Part shown: positions 46,721 through 57,760 of the stretch, in pieces
Layout of the letters: each line of letters starts with the position of its first letter
Numbering within the stretch: position 1 is the first letter of the stretch
Assembly: GCA_028564705.1 (NCBI GenBank)
Contig: JAPXFQ010000488.1
Coordinates: forward strand, 248,001 to 312,000
Direction: 5' to 3'
Source: Apricaphanius iberus
Taxonomy: Eukaryota > Chordata > Actinopteri > Cyprinodontiformes > Aphaniidae
Length of the DNA: 64,000 nucleotides
The notes under the pieces: model-generated
What the model saw: only the letters and a program-made list of their open reading frames with translations
Told to the model about the DNA's origin: nothing
The model's database searches: none
Translations under genes and position numbers: made by a program

Positions 46721-48539
46721 TAACGGCAACCTAGCAACACTAGATGTCACTATCATGCTCATGTTCCATATCCAGCCTTTAAATCTAGTTCTGTGATCAT
46801 GGATGTTGTCATCTCAGAGGTTGATGTTGAGTCTGTCCAACTGAAATAGTCAGTCATAATGTGCTGAGTGATTTTAGAAAATGTGTTCATACTGCATATT
46901 AAACCTTATTTTTCAGAACTAGCTCTCTGACACTTAAAGAGTATAACTATAATTTGAACACTGATATATGAATGTCTCCCAAAAAGCAGAGGGTGTGAGG
47001 TGTTTGTAAATTTAGAAAGTAAAACATTTACAGCAGTATGAAAGATATGGTTAAAATAATAAAAAACTGAAAATGAATCCCTATTTTTTTTCTTTTATGA
47101 CAATCTACAGAACTCTAATTATTGTTGTTGATTTTTTATTGTAAATTTACAAACATCATAACACTGAACAGAGAAGGATTTGAATCTAATAGCAAACCTA
47201 AAAGTCTCATTGCTGTTTTCATTAAGTATTCATTAACAAATATTTACTTAATTAATATGATTATTATTAATCCTATTTTTATTTTATTTTTTTACAGAAA
47301 CCGGGCTCAGACATGCCATGTGAAGCTGCAGATGGGTTTAATCCGTGAGAAAGGTAAGACTTTAACATATTCAGGAAGAAGTGAAGGTTTTTCCACCTGT
47401 TGCATGTTTAGAAGTTTTTTTCTTTTGTTCTCTCTTACATTTCCTGAACTTCCTTAATTTCACAGACCCGCTTAGAATGACTATTTTAGTGAGGAGTTCC
47501 TGGAGGACCCACTCATGGACATCCTCTTGCTTTAAGACCTAACCACTTTTGACCTGGAAACTTTTTTGGTGAAAACTTTCATCAATGAATAACAGAGTAA
47601 GGTACATTTTCTAAACACACACTGACTATCAACTGGAAAATTAAGGTGCAAGTTTAATTTCTTTAATATAAGGACAGAAATTATAACAAAATGAGAGTAA
47701 AACAGGTTGGGAAGAGGATAAATGATACTGTGGGGAATAAAACAGTTATCACAAGCACAGGGATTTTGTAACAGGGCGTATACAATCACTTATTTTCCTC
47801 ACATTTCCAAAATCTGTTGTCACTTACACAAAACCTCTCCGTTTTTTTTCTTCCTACACTTGCTTCTCTCATCTGCGTGCCCTTGCTTCTGAGAGATGCG
47901 TTCTCTCACTTCCTGATTTCTCCAACAGTAACGTCACCGATCCAGACTAGATTAAACGATGTACGTTTTTACTTCCTCTGGTCTGCGTTTACTGTTAATC
48001 TGATTTAGGATTTGTTTTGTAATTTCTTACAAAATGAGCTATTATTTTTACTGTGTAATTTTCATGTAATTATTTATTTTTACCTATTTATTTCCTGACA
48101 TTTTGAAATCCTTTTTTGCCATGTTTGAGCCTATCTGCAATTTAATATTTAACTGTTCTATTTAACAAAAGAGAGAAGGAACATTTTGAATATGTTAAAT
48201 TAAAATTCTTCTTTAAGTAAAAAAATATGACTGAAGTGTTTCAGGACTGGACTAAAAGTGTTCATATTTTTTAAATAAAAATATCATCATGGTGGTTTGA
48301 ATCTCCATTTCTAAATTTTTAGCCAGAGATTCTGTAACCAAAATAAGGTGGTTTACAACTAGATATCTCATGTTTTCATTTTATTTGTCTATATTACAAT
48401 ATTAATGTGAGAGACCGAATATAAAAAACCATTCAGAGAAATCACATTGTATTTTTAGGATTTGTTTTTTGTATAATGGTGCAGAAAAAGAAAATTTGGT
48501 CCGCAGCAAAAGTTCACTTCAGTACTTTTTAAAGTAACC
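46721..48539. other. No gene recognised
   Basis: AT-rich. A 111-codon plus frame at 47122-47457 has no domain; its end (CHVKLQMGLIREKG, then a GTAAG donor) could be an exon of the same degraded element as 46371-46610. This is not supported further. Confidence 0.4.
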
Positions 48540-48670
48540 TTGGTTGGTGATAGGTTGCTTCCACCAGTGTGTGAATATGAGAGAGAATGAATAGTGGAAT
48601 TGTAAAACGCTTTGGGGGTCTCAAATAGTGCTATATAAATGCAATACATTATTATTATTATTATTATTAT
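48540..48670 (+). repeat. LINE/SINE 3' tail with ATT microsatellite
   Basis: AAAACGCTTTGGGGGTCTCA and GTGCTATATAAATGCAATAC are followed by ATTATT units, the tail type common to L2-driven fish repeats. Confidence 0.7.
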
Positions 48671-48756
48671 GTTTCCTGCTGATTTAACCTTTAGCGCTGC
48701 AGGATTTTATTCCATGACAACGTAGTGTGATACTAATAGTAACTTTTACCATACCA

Positions 48757-50520
48757 TACCACTTTATTTATAAAGCACATTATACACAGCCGAGGTCGAC
48801 CAAAGTGCTGTACAAGGAAACAATAGTGAAAAAACACAGCGAAACACAGGTGACCAACCAGTAGACTTGCGGTACAGCAACTACTGTAGGATCAACGAAC
48901 AATAAATTAAGACAGAAGCATTAAAACAGGGCAGAATTAGGCCACATTAAAAACCAGAGAATAAAAATGAGTATTCAGGCGGGATTTAAAAACAGCAAGG
49001 GAAGGGGCCATCCTCACTGCCAGAGGTAGTTTGTTCCAAAGGCGAGGCCCACAAAATTCGAGAATGTGCATTCCCCTCGCGTCCTTGTTCGAGCCCCTGG
49101 GACCTGTAGGAGGCGGAGCTCTGCTGGCGGAGAGACTGACTTGGTATATACGGCTGAACCAGCTGAGACAAATACAAGGGGCAGACAAGTAGAGTGACTT
49201 AAAGACAAAAAGTCAAAATTAAAATGAATACGGTAGCGCACCAGAAGCCAGTGGAGCCGGGCCAAAATGGGGTAATATGCTCCCTACGTCCGGTACTAGT
49301 CAAAAGGCGAGCAGCCGCGTTTTGCACTAGCTGTAAGCACGCAATCGCAGCAGAAGTGTACCCATAAAAGAGAGAATTAGCGTAATCCAGGCAAGAAATC
49401 ACAAGTGCATGAATCACAGTATGCAAATCACGTTTAGTCAGGACTTCAATTTTGAGACCCGGCGGAGCTGAAAAAACACAATCTAACCACCAGGCTAATG
49501 TGAGAGTCCATCCTTAATTCAGGGTCCAGAATCACACCAAGATTCGTAATGGTGGGATTCACTAAGCTCAGGAAGCAGGGCGGCAGGACAGGGCTCACTG
49601 CAGCGGGCGAGGAAGGAACAAATAAAAGAGCCTCTAAATTAGACAAATTCAAATGTAAAAAATTGTTAGAAAGCCAGCCCTTGACCTCGTTCAAACAATC
49701 CACGGCTGTATGTATCGACTCGTGGGGTTTAAAAGAAACATAAAATTGGCAGTCATCAGCGTACAGATGATAAAAAAGGCCATATCACCTAAAAATAGCT
49801 GCCAAAGTAAGGATGTAAAGATTAAAAAGCAAAGGTCCTAAAATAGAGCCGGGGGGAACACCACAGGACAAAGGGGAGGATTCAGATGCACAATCCCCGA
49901 GCTACACCCAAAAACTTCTATCACTGAGGTAAGATCTGAACCAATTGAGGGCAGTTCCCTGAATACCCACCAACTGGTTCAGTCGGGACAGAAGTATAGG
50001 ATGGTCTATGGTATCAAAAGCCACTGTAAGGTCCAGCAAAACCGACAGGACGTGCGACCCGGAATCTGTAGACTGCAAAACATAATAAAAACTTTGAGGA
50101 GCACGGACTCAGTGCTCTGACCAGCCCGGAACCCAGATTGCAAAGGATCTAAAATATTAAAAGTCTGTAAATAATCAGACAGCTGGGTAAAAAACAGCCT
50201 TCTCAAGGAGCTTGGATAAAAATGGGAGTTTAGAAATAGGTCGGAAGTTTGCTAGGGAGGTGGCGTCCAAGCCGGCTTTTTTCAGGATCAGCTGGACCAC
50301 TGCCTGTTTAAAAGCCTGAGGAACAGCTCCAGAAGTTAAACTTGCATTAATAATATTTTGGACTGAACAACCGACCACCGGAAAAACCTCTTTTGGTACT
50401 GTCATACCAGCTCTCTTCAAGTCATTGTCCAGTTCCACTAGTGTAATTCTGGGCTGTTTCCTCACCGTCCTCAAGGTCATTTGTACCCCACGAGCAGGGG
50501 TTGTGTTAACAAATATTTTC
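48757..50520 (-). pseudogene. L2-like LINE, 5'-truncated, TATGG tail, minus strand
   Basis: The 3' end (low coordinates) reads on minus GCACTTTGGTCGACCTCGGC, then GCTTTATAAATAAAGTGG and TATGG units. Coding pieces running upstream: the C-terminal NKLPLAVRMAPSLAVFKSRL (48937-49188); CLNEVKGWLSNNFLHLNLSN (49446-49703); a catalytic YADD near 49760; LLKVF and [13 protein letters not shown] (50006-50206); and LANFRPISKLPFLSKLLEKA with VVQLILKKAG (50175-50480). It is a different subfamily from the 6711-11474 LINE, with another tail and GC-richer coding sequence. Frameshifts are frequent. Confidence 0.85.
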
Positions 50521-50647
50521 CTTATTTGACCAGTTTTTTAGAACGATGATGAAAAATCCAAAGGCTGTCCTTTTTCACAGATTACAATTCAGAACCACTT
50601 GGTGCAATGCGCAGATATTTTCAACTTAATGCATGGAGTCCGGTTAA

Positions 50648-52574
50648 AGCAACACCAAATACTTTTATCTTTTTTTTATGTGTCTTTTCTAGCATTTTGC
50701 TACTCAGAATTGGTCTCTGAGTACCAAGTATAAGCCCAACAGATTTACTTTCCCAACAACTGGTAACAACTAACTAATGACAATAACCTCAGCTCAAGAT
50801 ATGTCCGTACTCTCCAATGTCCCCGCACCTATGTGTGTGTACGAGCATGCAGGTGTGAATAAGGTTTCCTCATGCAAGTGATTGATAGCTGGTGTAAGGA
50901 GCCGTCAATCTGTTCTACAGGAATCGACACAAACATGAAGTAGGCAAGAGACGCATGCGTCCATATTCCAACAGAGCGAGGGAGCCGCAGGCGGACCAGC
51001 GCAGGGTCGATCACCCACCAATCCCCCCCGCACACACACGCCAGGGAGACACGCCTGGTCCCCGACCAGACGGCAGGATATTCCACCCGGGCTTCAACCC
51101 CTGATGGCTCAAAGAACAGGGGTGTGGAAAGACCCCCAGCCTCTCTCCCCCACTCAATTGTGGTGTTGTTGCATGTTGTTCTAATGTGCACTTAAAACAG
51201 AGGGGTGGGACATGGGAATACTGCCAGAGACCCCCATCTCCCACCCCGGGCCCTCAGTGTCTAGATGCAGTTAGACAGTGGGCAACAGCACCACAGGCGA
51301 GGCCCCTTATAAGGGGCCCTGTCTACAGCGCTGAGGCGCATCCACCACCAGGCCCCTACATGTGTGTGTGTCATGTAAATGTTGCAAGTGTAAGTGAAGA
51401 CGGAAACTCCATCCCGCACCCCAGTAATGGTAGAATGAAGGAGCAGGTGTACAGAGGCATTTGGGGAGGAAATAACTGGGGTGACACAATGCCATCCCCA
51501 GGGAACCAGCTCCCCTGCTGACTCCAATAGGCACCCCCGTACACCAAAGACTTTTTGCTGTCCGGTCCCCCTACAGGTCGGAAGCGGAATTGTCCATTAC
51601 CGCCATCGTAAATAATTGAGCCTACCGTCACGTCACACGGACGTTATTTCTTTCGAGGCTATCCTGGACCGGCTTTGTAAATAACAATGTCCAGTGACAA
51701 GGAAGGATATTTTGCATGACTTTATGAAAGTTTGAAAACGAAATAAAACATAATAATGACATTGTTTGCCATTTATTTTTGTGTGAAACTGACGTACTAT
51801 TGAAAACTGTCAAGAATTAGCAAGATAGGTTTACACAAGGATGAAGGGGAAAAAAACGTATTGCCTAACAGTTTATTAAGTAATATCCATTTGCATTGTC
51901 TGTGAAAATCTTGAAAATGTTATTGTAAAAAAGGTTCAGAGACCGTTTTAGTGGCTGTGTTGTTACAAAATTACCGGAATATTTGGCTAAATCTACAGTT
52001 ACCATAATAAGTTCATAATTTATTTCAGGATTCCTCCCCTTGCTCAATGTATCGTATACAGATCTATGCACATTGTTGGGGTGAAAAAAACATTATTACT
52101 TAGTCCAGCAGCAACAAAGCCAAGCGACCATCAGTATCGCATCTTGTAGCCTCCTTCAACTCTCGCCAACGAGTGAAAGTCTGTCCATTGTTCACTCTAG
52201 TTCGAGTCCTTTCTCTATCATGCTCCCGTTTTCTTTTCTTCGCCTCCTCCGACATACTCTTCCTTTTCTTTGCAGGCTCAGTCATGATGAAAATAAAGCT
52301 ACCTGCTGCTAGGTATCTTCCATTTATACGTACCTGCCGAGTCTTGCAGGATTCTCCACCAACCGTATTTTGTAAAGCCGTGCGTCGCATTTTTAGTCTC
52401 ATTTGACCTCCAAAACAGTTACCCAATGACCCAAACTTACATAATGTGGTTACGGCCGATAGAGGGCCTCAAAGCGAATGCAGAAGACCAGTTTCACCCT
52501 GTTATAAGTTGATGAACCACTGAAACAAGTTCGGAAACATTATTTTAAGGTAAAAAAAACTATTTGGTGTTGCT
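50648..52574. mobile_element. TTAA-flanked DNA transposon, 1.93 kb, inverted termini
   Basis: The left end is TTAA followed by AGCAACACCAAATACTTTT. The right end (on minus) is TTAA followed by AGCAACACCAAATAGTTTT. The TTAA pair is at 50644-50647 and 52575-52578. A TTAA target with no other duplication is typical of piggyBac and Kolobok. The termini do not start with the CCC of piggyBac, so Kolobok-like is preferred but unproven. A small basic ORF lies near the right end. The interior at 50840-51540 is notably GC-rich, with no recognised coding sequence. Confidence 0.7.
52100..52426 (-). CDS. Small basic protein of the TTAA element, unknown function
   Basis: An uninterrupted 108-codon minus frame opens with an ATG (GNCFGGQMRLKMRR). 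A second ATG in frame (TEPAKKRKSMSEEAKKRKRE) may be the true start, giving about 62 residues. It is rich in Lys/Arg/Glu, helical, and ends RTRVNNGQTFTRWRELKEAT then GRLALLLLD. I recall similar KKRKRE...RWRELK segments at the start of fish transposon-derived proteins, but I cannot name the family. No further exon was identified. It could be the first exon of a lost transposase or a DNA-binding accessory protein. Confidence 0.45.
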   Translation of the reverse strand: MGNCFGGQMRLKMRRTALQNTVGGESCKTRQVRINGRYLAAGSFIFIMTEPAKKRKSMSEEAKKRKREHDRERTRTRVNNGQTFTRWRELKEATRCDTDGRLALLLLD

Positions 52575-52739
52575 TTAAACAAATCAATTAACGAAAAAAT
52601 TCCCAGACACTGTATTCAATGCATGTTGCTGACGGAGAGCTGAACGCATGTTGAAAAGTTAATGAGGTTTTAAAGGGGACATATTATGCTCTCAGATTTT
52701 TGAAATGTTAGATACCTCACCATGAGTCTGTGTCCTGAC

Positions 52740-53255
52740 TTTGGGGATGATAAGGAGACGGCTGCTAGAGGAGCGCAGAGACCGCAACGGTTCATATGGT
52801 AAAAGCATTTCTGAACGATAAGAAGGCCCAAGAACATTAAGAAACTTACAAACCTTTACAAGAACCTTAAAATGGATCCTAAAACATACGGGGAGCCAAT
52901 GCAGTGATTCTAAGACCGGTGTAATGTGCTCCCGCCTCCTAGTCTTTATCAGGACACGAGCTGCTGAATTCTGTAAAAGCTGTAAACTTGATGTAGTCTT
53001 TTTGGGAAAACAAGAAAGCAGGGCATTACAATAATCAATTCTACTGGTGATAAAAGCTGCATTAGTGTCTCTGTATTGGCCCGAGAAAGAATGGGGCGGA
53101 CTCTGGAAATGTTCTTTAGGTGATAAAAACCTATTCCAGTAATATTTTTAATGTGTGGAATAAAAGTCAGAGTCAAAAATCACGCCCAGATTCTTTACTT
53201 GTAAAGAAGGATTAAAAGACAATGATTGTAGTTTTGGTTTTGGTAGACATTGAGC
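52740..53255 (-). pseudogene. L2-like LINE RT fragment, minus strand
   Basis: The frame 52949-53176 reads [20 protein letters not shown] followed by an LDYCN-type region, now damaged, and [13 protein letters not shown], then the AARVL-type end in other frames. This is the RT C-terminal region. Neither the 3' tail nor the upstream RT core is present. Confidence 0.7.
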
Positions 53256-53482
53256 CATAGCGCTTCAAATGGGAGGAGCCTGGGTCTGTCATCAAGGCAC
53301 CCAAGTGTTATTACAAACACAACAATAAGCAAACTGAAATACACTCAAAAAACCATTTGGCTCAAACATAAAATATTTTTGATTGACTATTTTAAACAAA
53401 AATAAAAGTATTTCTGTATTTCACATCTGTGCTTTGTTCGACTAACCTGTTACCATTTCTATAGGTTATTTATAATACAGAG

Positions 53483-54933
53483 TAGGGCTGGACAATATAG
53501 AAAAAGGATATAACGATAAAGGGAATAGTTATATTAATAGATATTGATAATTATCGATAACTATCACAAAATGTAGAAAATGTATTTTAAGCGCCTCTCT
53601 GGTCATTTTGTTATTCTTCAATGAACTAATTTTAACTAAGAATTAAATTAAGTCATTTTTCAAATACTTAAAAAAAATACTAAATTACTAAGTTGTAAAA
53701 CACAAACAAATCAAGATCCCAGTGACATCAGTAAATACAAAGAAAAGAAATGTTGTTAGTATTTATATTATATATTTTTTTAATTGTCAGTCAGTTACAT
53801 TAAAGGCTGATCTTGCTGCTTTTTAATCTTTTAAACATTTTATTAAAATGTATAATATTAATGGCTGAAACATTTGGTTTAGTTTGTCAATAAAGCCTCT
53901 TCAAATTTAGTTCAGCTGCTGAAGCTAACCAGCTACTCACCTATTCCATTTTGTAGACAAAGCCCAGAACACGGAGCCCAGTCCAGTGACTGAGAGCTGA
54001 AGCCAGTAGGTCTTTCCACCTCCAGTTTTTTTTAGCTGGGGAGCGACTGGGTGTTCCATGAAGCAGGCAAAAAAAACATCTTTCAAGGTAACCGTTCACT
54101 CCAGGCTATTTCGATTCCACCAACCTGGTTACTTAATATCCGCTGATTCAAGCTAGGTTAACAAGCAAAGTGGGGCTCATGTCAATTGAATATAGATAAA
54201 TGAGAATATAGAATACAGAATACCAGCCCCACAGTGTGACATCACCTGGATCGTCCAATCGTTTGATCAGGCTAAAAGAAAATAGGCTGGTCCAGGAGCA
54301 TAGGTTGCCATGGTGAATGGGCGGGGCATCATGTTGGACTCCTTCACGGAAACGATTCTGGGGAAATTGAGCCAGGATTGTCAAAAGTAAGCCTGGCTTT
54401 TGGAGTTAACTCACTTCGTGGAATACCTCCGGAGTGGAGAACCAGGGGGACATTTTTAAAGCCACATTTTAAAAGGTAGTGGAGTCCTATTTAAGACTAC
54501 TGACTGTAGTAATTTATTTGGTTTATCATTGCTACGTTTAGTGTTATGGTGCATCGAGGATAGGTTCAAAATGGGACGCAACATTGATTTAGCTACTGAA
54601 ACATTTTCCAAGGACAACTTCCTTCGTGCTGTGACGTCTGACCGAGGTGAAGTTAGTTTTACGCTGATGGTTCGCTTAGGGACCATCAACAAATTATTTT
54701 GCAGCTCAAGTCATTTGTCCCTTTTTGTGGTTTGAAAGGAGAAAGGGATGGTTGACAGAGCTGCCTAGGTCTGTGTTAATGATTCATTCAGAGTAGGTAG
54801 TGACTGGTGCATTACGCTATAATGAAAAAATGAGGAGAAACGTTTTTGGGGTTTTTTATCGACCCTTTTTTCTCTATCGTGCCACACGTCTATCGATCGA
54901 TAGATATTGCTATCGAATTATCGTCCAGCCCTA
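53483..54933. mobile_element. hAT-like non-autonomous element, 1.45 kb
   Basis: Left TAGGGCTGGACAATATAG and right (on minus) TAGGGCTGGACGATAATTCG are inverted repeats, each followed by ATCGATA-rich subterminal sequence (AATTATCGATAACTATC; TCTATCGATCGATAGATATT). The flanking octamers ATACAGAG and GTAGACAG agree at only 5 of 8 positions, so a target duplication is not certain. No transposase frame is present. A 380-bp MITE is nested inside. Confidence 0.72.
54049..54430. mobile_element. 380-bp MITE related to the outer element at 24372-29093
   Basis: Left GGGTGTTCCATGAAGCAGGC and right (on minus) GGAGGTATTCCACGAAGTGA. The right arm then matches the HECT-intron element over CTTACTTTTGACAATCCTGG, ATTCACCATGGCAAC, GGACCAGCCTATTTTC and GATGTCACACTGTGGGGC. 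The left arm is diverged. Importantly, it preserves the GGACCAGCC site without an insertion. Confidence 0.65.
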
Positions 54934-54966
54934 GTAGACAGGTGTCCAATTGGACAGTTTTATTAA

Positions 54967-56219
54967 CCCTCTAGGCACCAAAGTTGCAATATTGAGACAA
55001 GCAATATTGCTGACTTTAACAAGCTACAGCTGGAGATAGGGAAACTAATTTAATTACAACTTTACACCAGTAGATGGCGGACATCTGTAACTTCAATCTA
55101 AGACATTTTTGGGTGTGTTACCATGGAAACCTTCGGACTAAATCAACTTTTTAGTCAGCGCTGCGAGCGGGGGATATGAGGTGCAGCTGCTGTGGTCACA
55201 GCATAAAGAGAGCAAGTTTTAGAAAAAAAAACCTTATGATGCAGAGACGTCTGAGTTCCCCACCGTGGCTTATTCAGATTCTGAAGAGAAATATTTACCT
55301 CTGATCAAGATGTCCAGTTGTCTCCCGGTGTGAGAAAGGTATGTGATCAGGTAGAAAGGTGGTCATAACGCTAATCATGACAGAGGTAGAAGGAATGTAA
55401 AAATCTGTGGAAATAATAGCAGATGTGATGAGGAGAGAAAAAAGACTGCTAATAAGTTAGTAAACAGCAGTAAATGTCTCTGCTACGCTGCAAGTGAGGA
55501 TGATGATGATTTTGGCAAGGTTTGCTTGACATATGAAGAAGAGTAGGATCACCAGTGGATCAGACAATTTGATGAACCTGTTAGTTATTTTTGGGACGGA
55601 TCTGTCAAATTATGTGCCCAATGATTTTCTTCCTGTTGATTTTATATAGTGAACAGAATAACGGAGCTCCATAAAAAAAGAAATAAACAGATATGTCCAC
55701 CTGTTCTTGAAAAAAATCCAAAAAATAATAAAATATAGATGTAGAAAATGGATATACAGAAAAATCTAAATAAAAAATAAAATTATTAATGAAATAAAAA
55801 TTTTAAACAATGTAAAAAAGCAAAAACTTATAAAAGTCATGCAATCCAATATTGCCAATACCTGATGATGTCATAATATGCAAATTAGATTAATAATTTC
55901 ACCCCCATCAAAACTTTTAGATCATACTGAAGATTTTTCTCACATACAATATGATTTTATCTCAGACTACTTAGAAGCTATAGCCTTTTGAAACCTTTGA
56001 TATCAAAATTCAACATTTTCCAATATGGCCACCACTTTGTGATGTCATATTATGCAAATTAGATGAATAATTTCACTCCCATCACAAATTTTGGATCATG
56101 CTGAAGATTTTTCTCACGTACAGTATAGCTTTATCTATGACCATATTAAAGCTACAACATTTTGAACTAATGATAGCAAAATTGAATATTTTATAGAAAA
56201 AAAAACAGCGCCTAGAGGG
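54967..56219. mobile_element. piggyBac-like non-autonomous element, 1.25 kb
   Basis: The left end is TTAA followed by CCCTCTAGGCACC. The right end (on minus) is CCCTCTAGGCGCTG, flanked by TTAT, one base off TTAA. The CCC start and TTAA target are hallmarks of piggyBac. A short frame near 55230 reads DAETSEFPTVAYSDSEEKY, possibly the acidic N-terminus of a transposase, but no catalytic region follows. The right half is a tandem duplication with a 174-bp period. Confidence 0.75.
55867..56195. repeat. Tandem duplication, period about 174 bp, inside the piggyBac-like element
   Basis: GATGTCATAATATGCAAATT, then TGAAGATTTTTCTCACATAC, recurs from 56041 as GATGTCATATTATGCAAATT, then TGAAGATTTTTCTCACGTAC. 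The copies differ at scattered positions. Confidence 0.85.
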
Positions 56220-56224
56220 TTATT

Positions 56225-57055
56225 ATTGGGGAAACATAATGATGTTGATGGGCTGCTGCGGCCAAAACCTTCATCTTTCAGTCCCAACGATCTCACTCTG
56301 AACTTTTCATTACACTTGAGAGCTCTGGAATATTGAAAACCCTGTTTTTAAATTGTAAAAGCTTTACTTGTTTGTGAGATTTATACAGTTAGGTAAATTA
56401 CACACTATGATTAAATCAGATCAAAATCCTCAGTTATTATTTTTTTAGGTACTCTAAATATTTTGTGCACAGAGCTAAATAGATTATGAATATTTTTCTC
56501 AGTATGTGTTTCTATACAGATGTCCATGACTTTTGTATAGTGCGATTAAATTGTCTGATTACAAATGTAAATTTTTCCAGCAGTATACATTTTTTACAAA
56601 CATTAATATTTAAGACCTGATTTATCAAAATATTGAGCTTGTTAAAATGAGCGCCAACCACACAGTGATGCTGTAGTCGTAAAAAACATTTTAAATAAAG
56701 ACACATAACAGATCATTCTTAATATAAATTCCTTAATATAAATTTTACCATGACAGATGCAAAAACAGGCAACAGCTCATACGTTTGATTTATTTATTTA
56801 TTTTTTGGAAAAAAAACGCAGTCAATAAAGCCTATTTCAGTTGATAAATGTCCAGGCTTTTGGCAGAGCCCAAACAAACATAGCTAAGTCCTCTAAGCAA
56901 ATCCTTCCAGCCTAGTGTATTAAAAAGCCGTGGGTGAACTTCAAAACTTAATTTTGCATGATTTAGGCCCTTTAGTCAATTACAAAAACTCAAGTTTGAT
57001 ATTACCTTTTACCCTTTTGCGTTATTTTCCCACAGGCATTTATTGATTGGCCATT
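56225..57055. other. No gene recognised
   Basis: Spacer between the piggyBac-like element and the hAT transposase remnant. The hAT left terminus (TAGGGATGGG type) was looked for here and not found. Confidence 0.5.
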
Positions 57056-57150
57056 AAAATGATTATTAGCTCTTAATAATCATTTTAAGAGCTAAAAATG
57101 ATTTAGCTCTTAATCATTTTTAAGAGCTAAAAATGATTAGCTCTTAAATC
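57056..57150. repeat. Alternating inverted repeat
   Basis: The module TTAGCTCTTAA(T) and its complement TTAAGAGCTAA alternate five times, spaced by AATGAT/ATCATT. Both strands can fold into nested hairpins. Confidence 0.85.
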
Positions 57151-57216
57151 ACAGCTTAAATAAGTTGGTTCTTTTCCAACAAGGAAATACCCAATCTCTA
57201 CACTAAAGTAAAAGAG

Positions 57217-57350
57217 ATAATGGAATCTCTAAGTGATGCGAAAAGAGTTGCTCTTACCATGGATGGCTGACCGTCCTGTGCCAATAATGGAATCTCTAAG
57301 TGATGCGAAAAGAGTTGCTCTTACCATGGATGGCTGACCGTCCTGTGCCA
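57217..57350 (+). repeat. Exact 67-bp tandem duplication in the transposase gene
   Basis: 57217-57283 and 57284-57350 are identical by eye. Each copy covers codons for IMESLSD to the TMDGW region. 67 is not a multiple of three, so the duplication shifts the frame. Confidence 0.92.
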
Positions 57351-57760
57351 CTCAATCACTGTCACTACACACCACATCGATGATGAATGGAACCTGCACA
57401 ACTACATGCTGCAAACTAGACACTTCCTTGAAGCCCACACAGGAGAGAACTTGACTGAATTTCTTCATGAGGTTTTCTCCGAATGGAACATTACAAATAA
57501 GCCGGCCTTGGTAACTGATAGTGCCAAAAACACGCTCCTAGCAGGAGCAGGTGCCGAAATGAATCCACATATAAGATGCATTGCCCATACTCTAAACCTC
57601 TCATCACAAAAAGCACTGCAGGTGGAACAGGTTGTAGGCCTTCTCATTAAAATCAGGAGGGTGGTGACCTATTTCCACAAGAGTACCAAAGCTTGTGAAA
57701 CTCTGCATGAAGTGCAAAGTCAGTTGAGCTTAAAACACCATAAGATGATTGGTGATGTCT

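Noticed and set aside
48937..49265. Three overlapping minus frames as separate genes
   Set aside because: All derive from the RT C-terminal end of the LINE at 48757-50520 in different frames.
50829..51631. Several overlapping frames of 75-120 codons on both strands
   Set aside because: The region is GC-rich with few stops by chance. No frame has a domain or consistent codon pattern.
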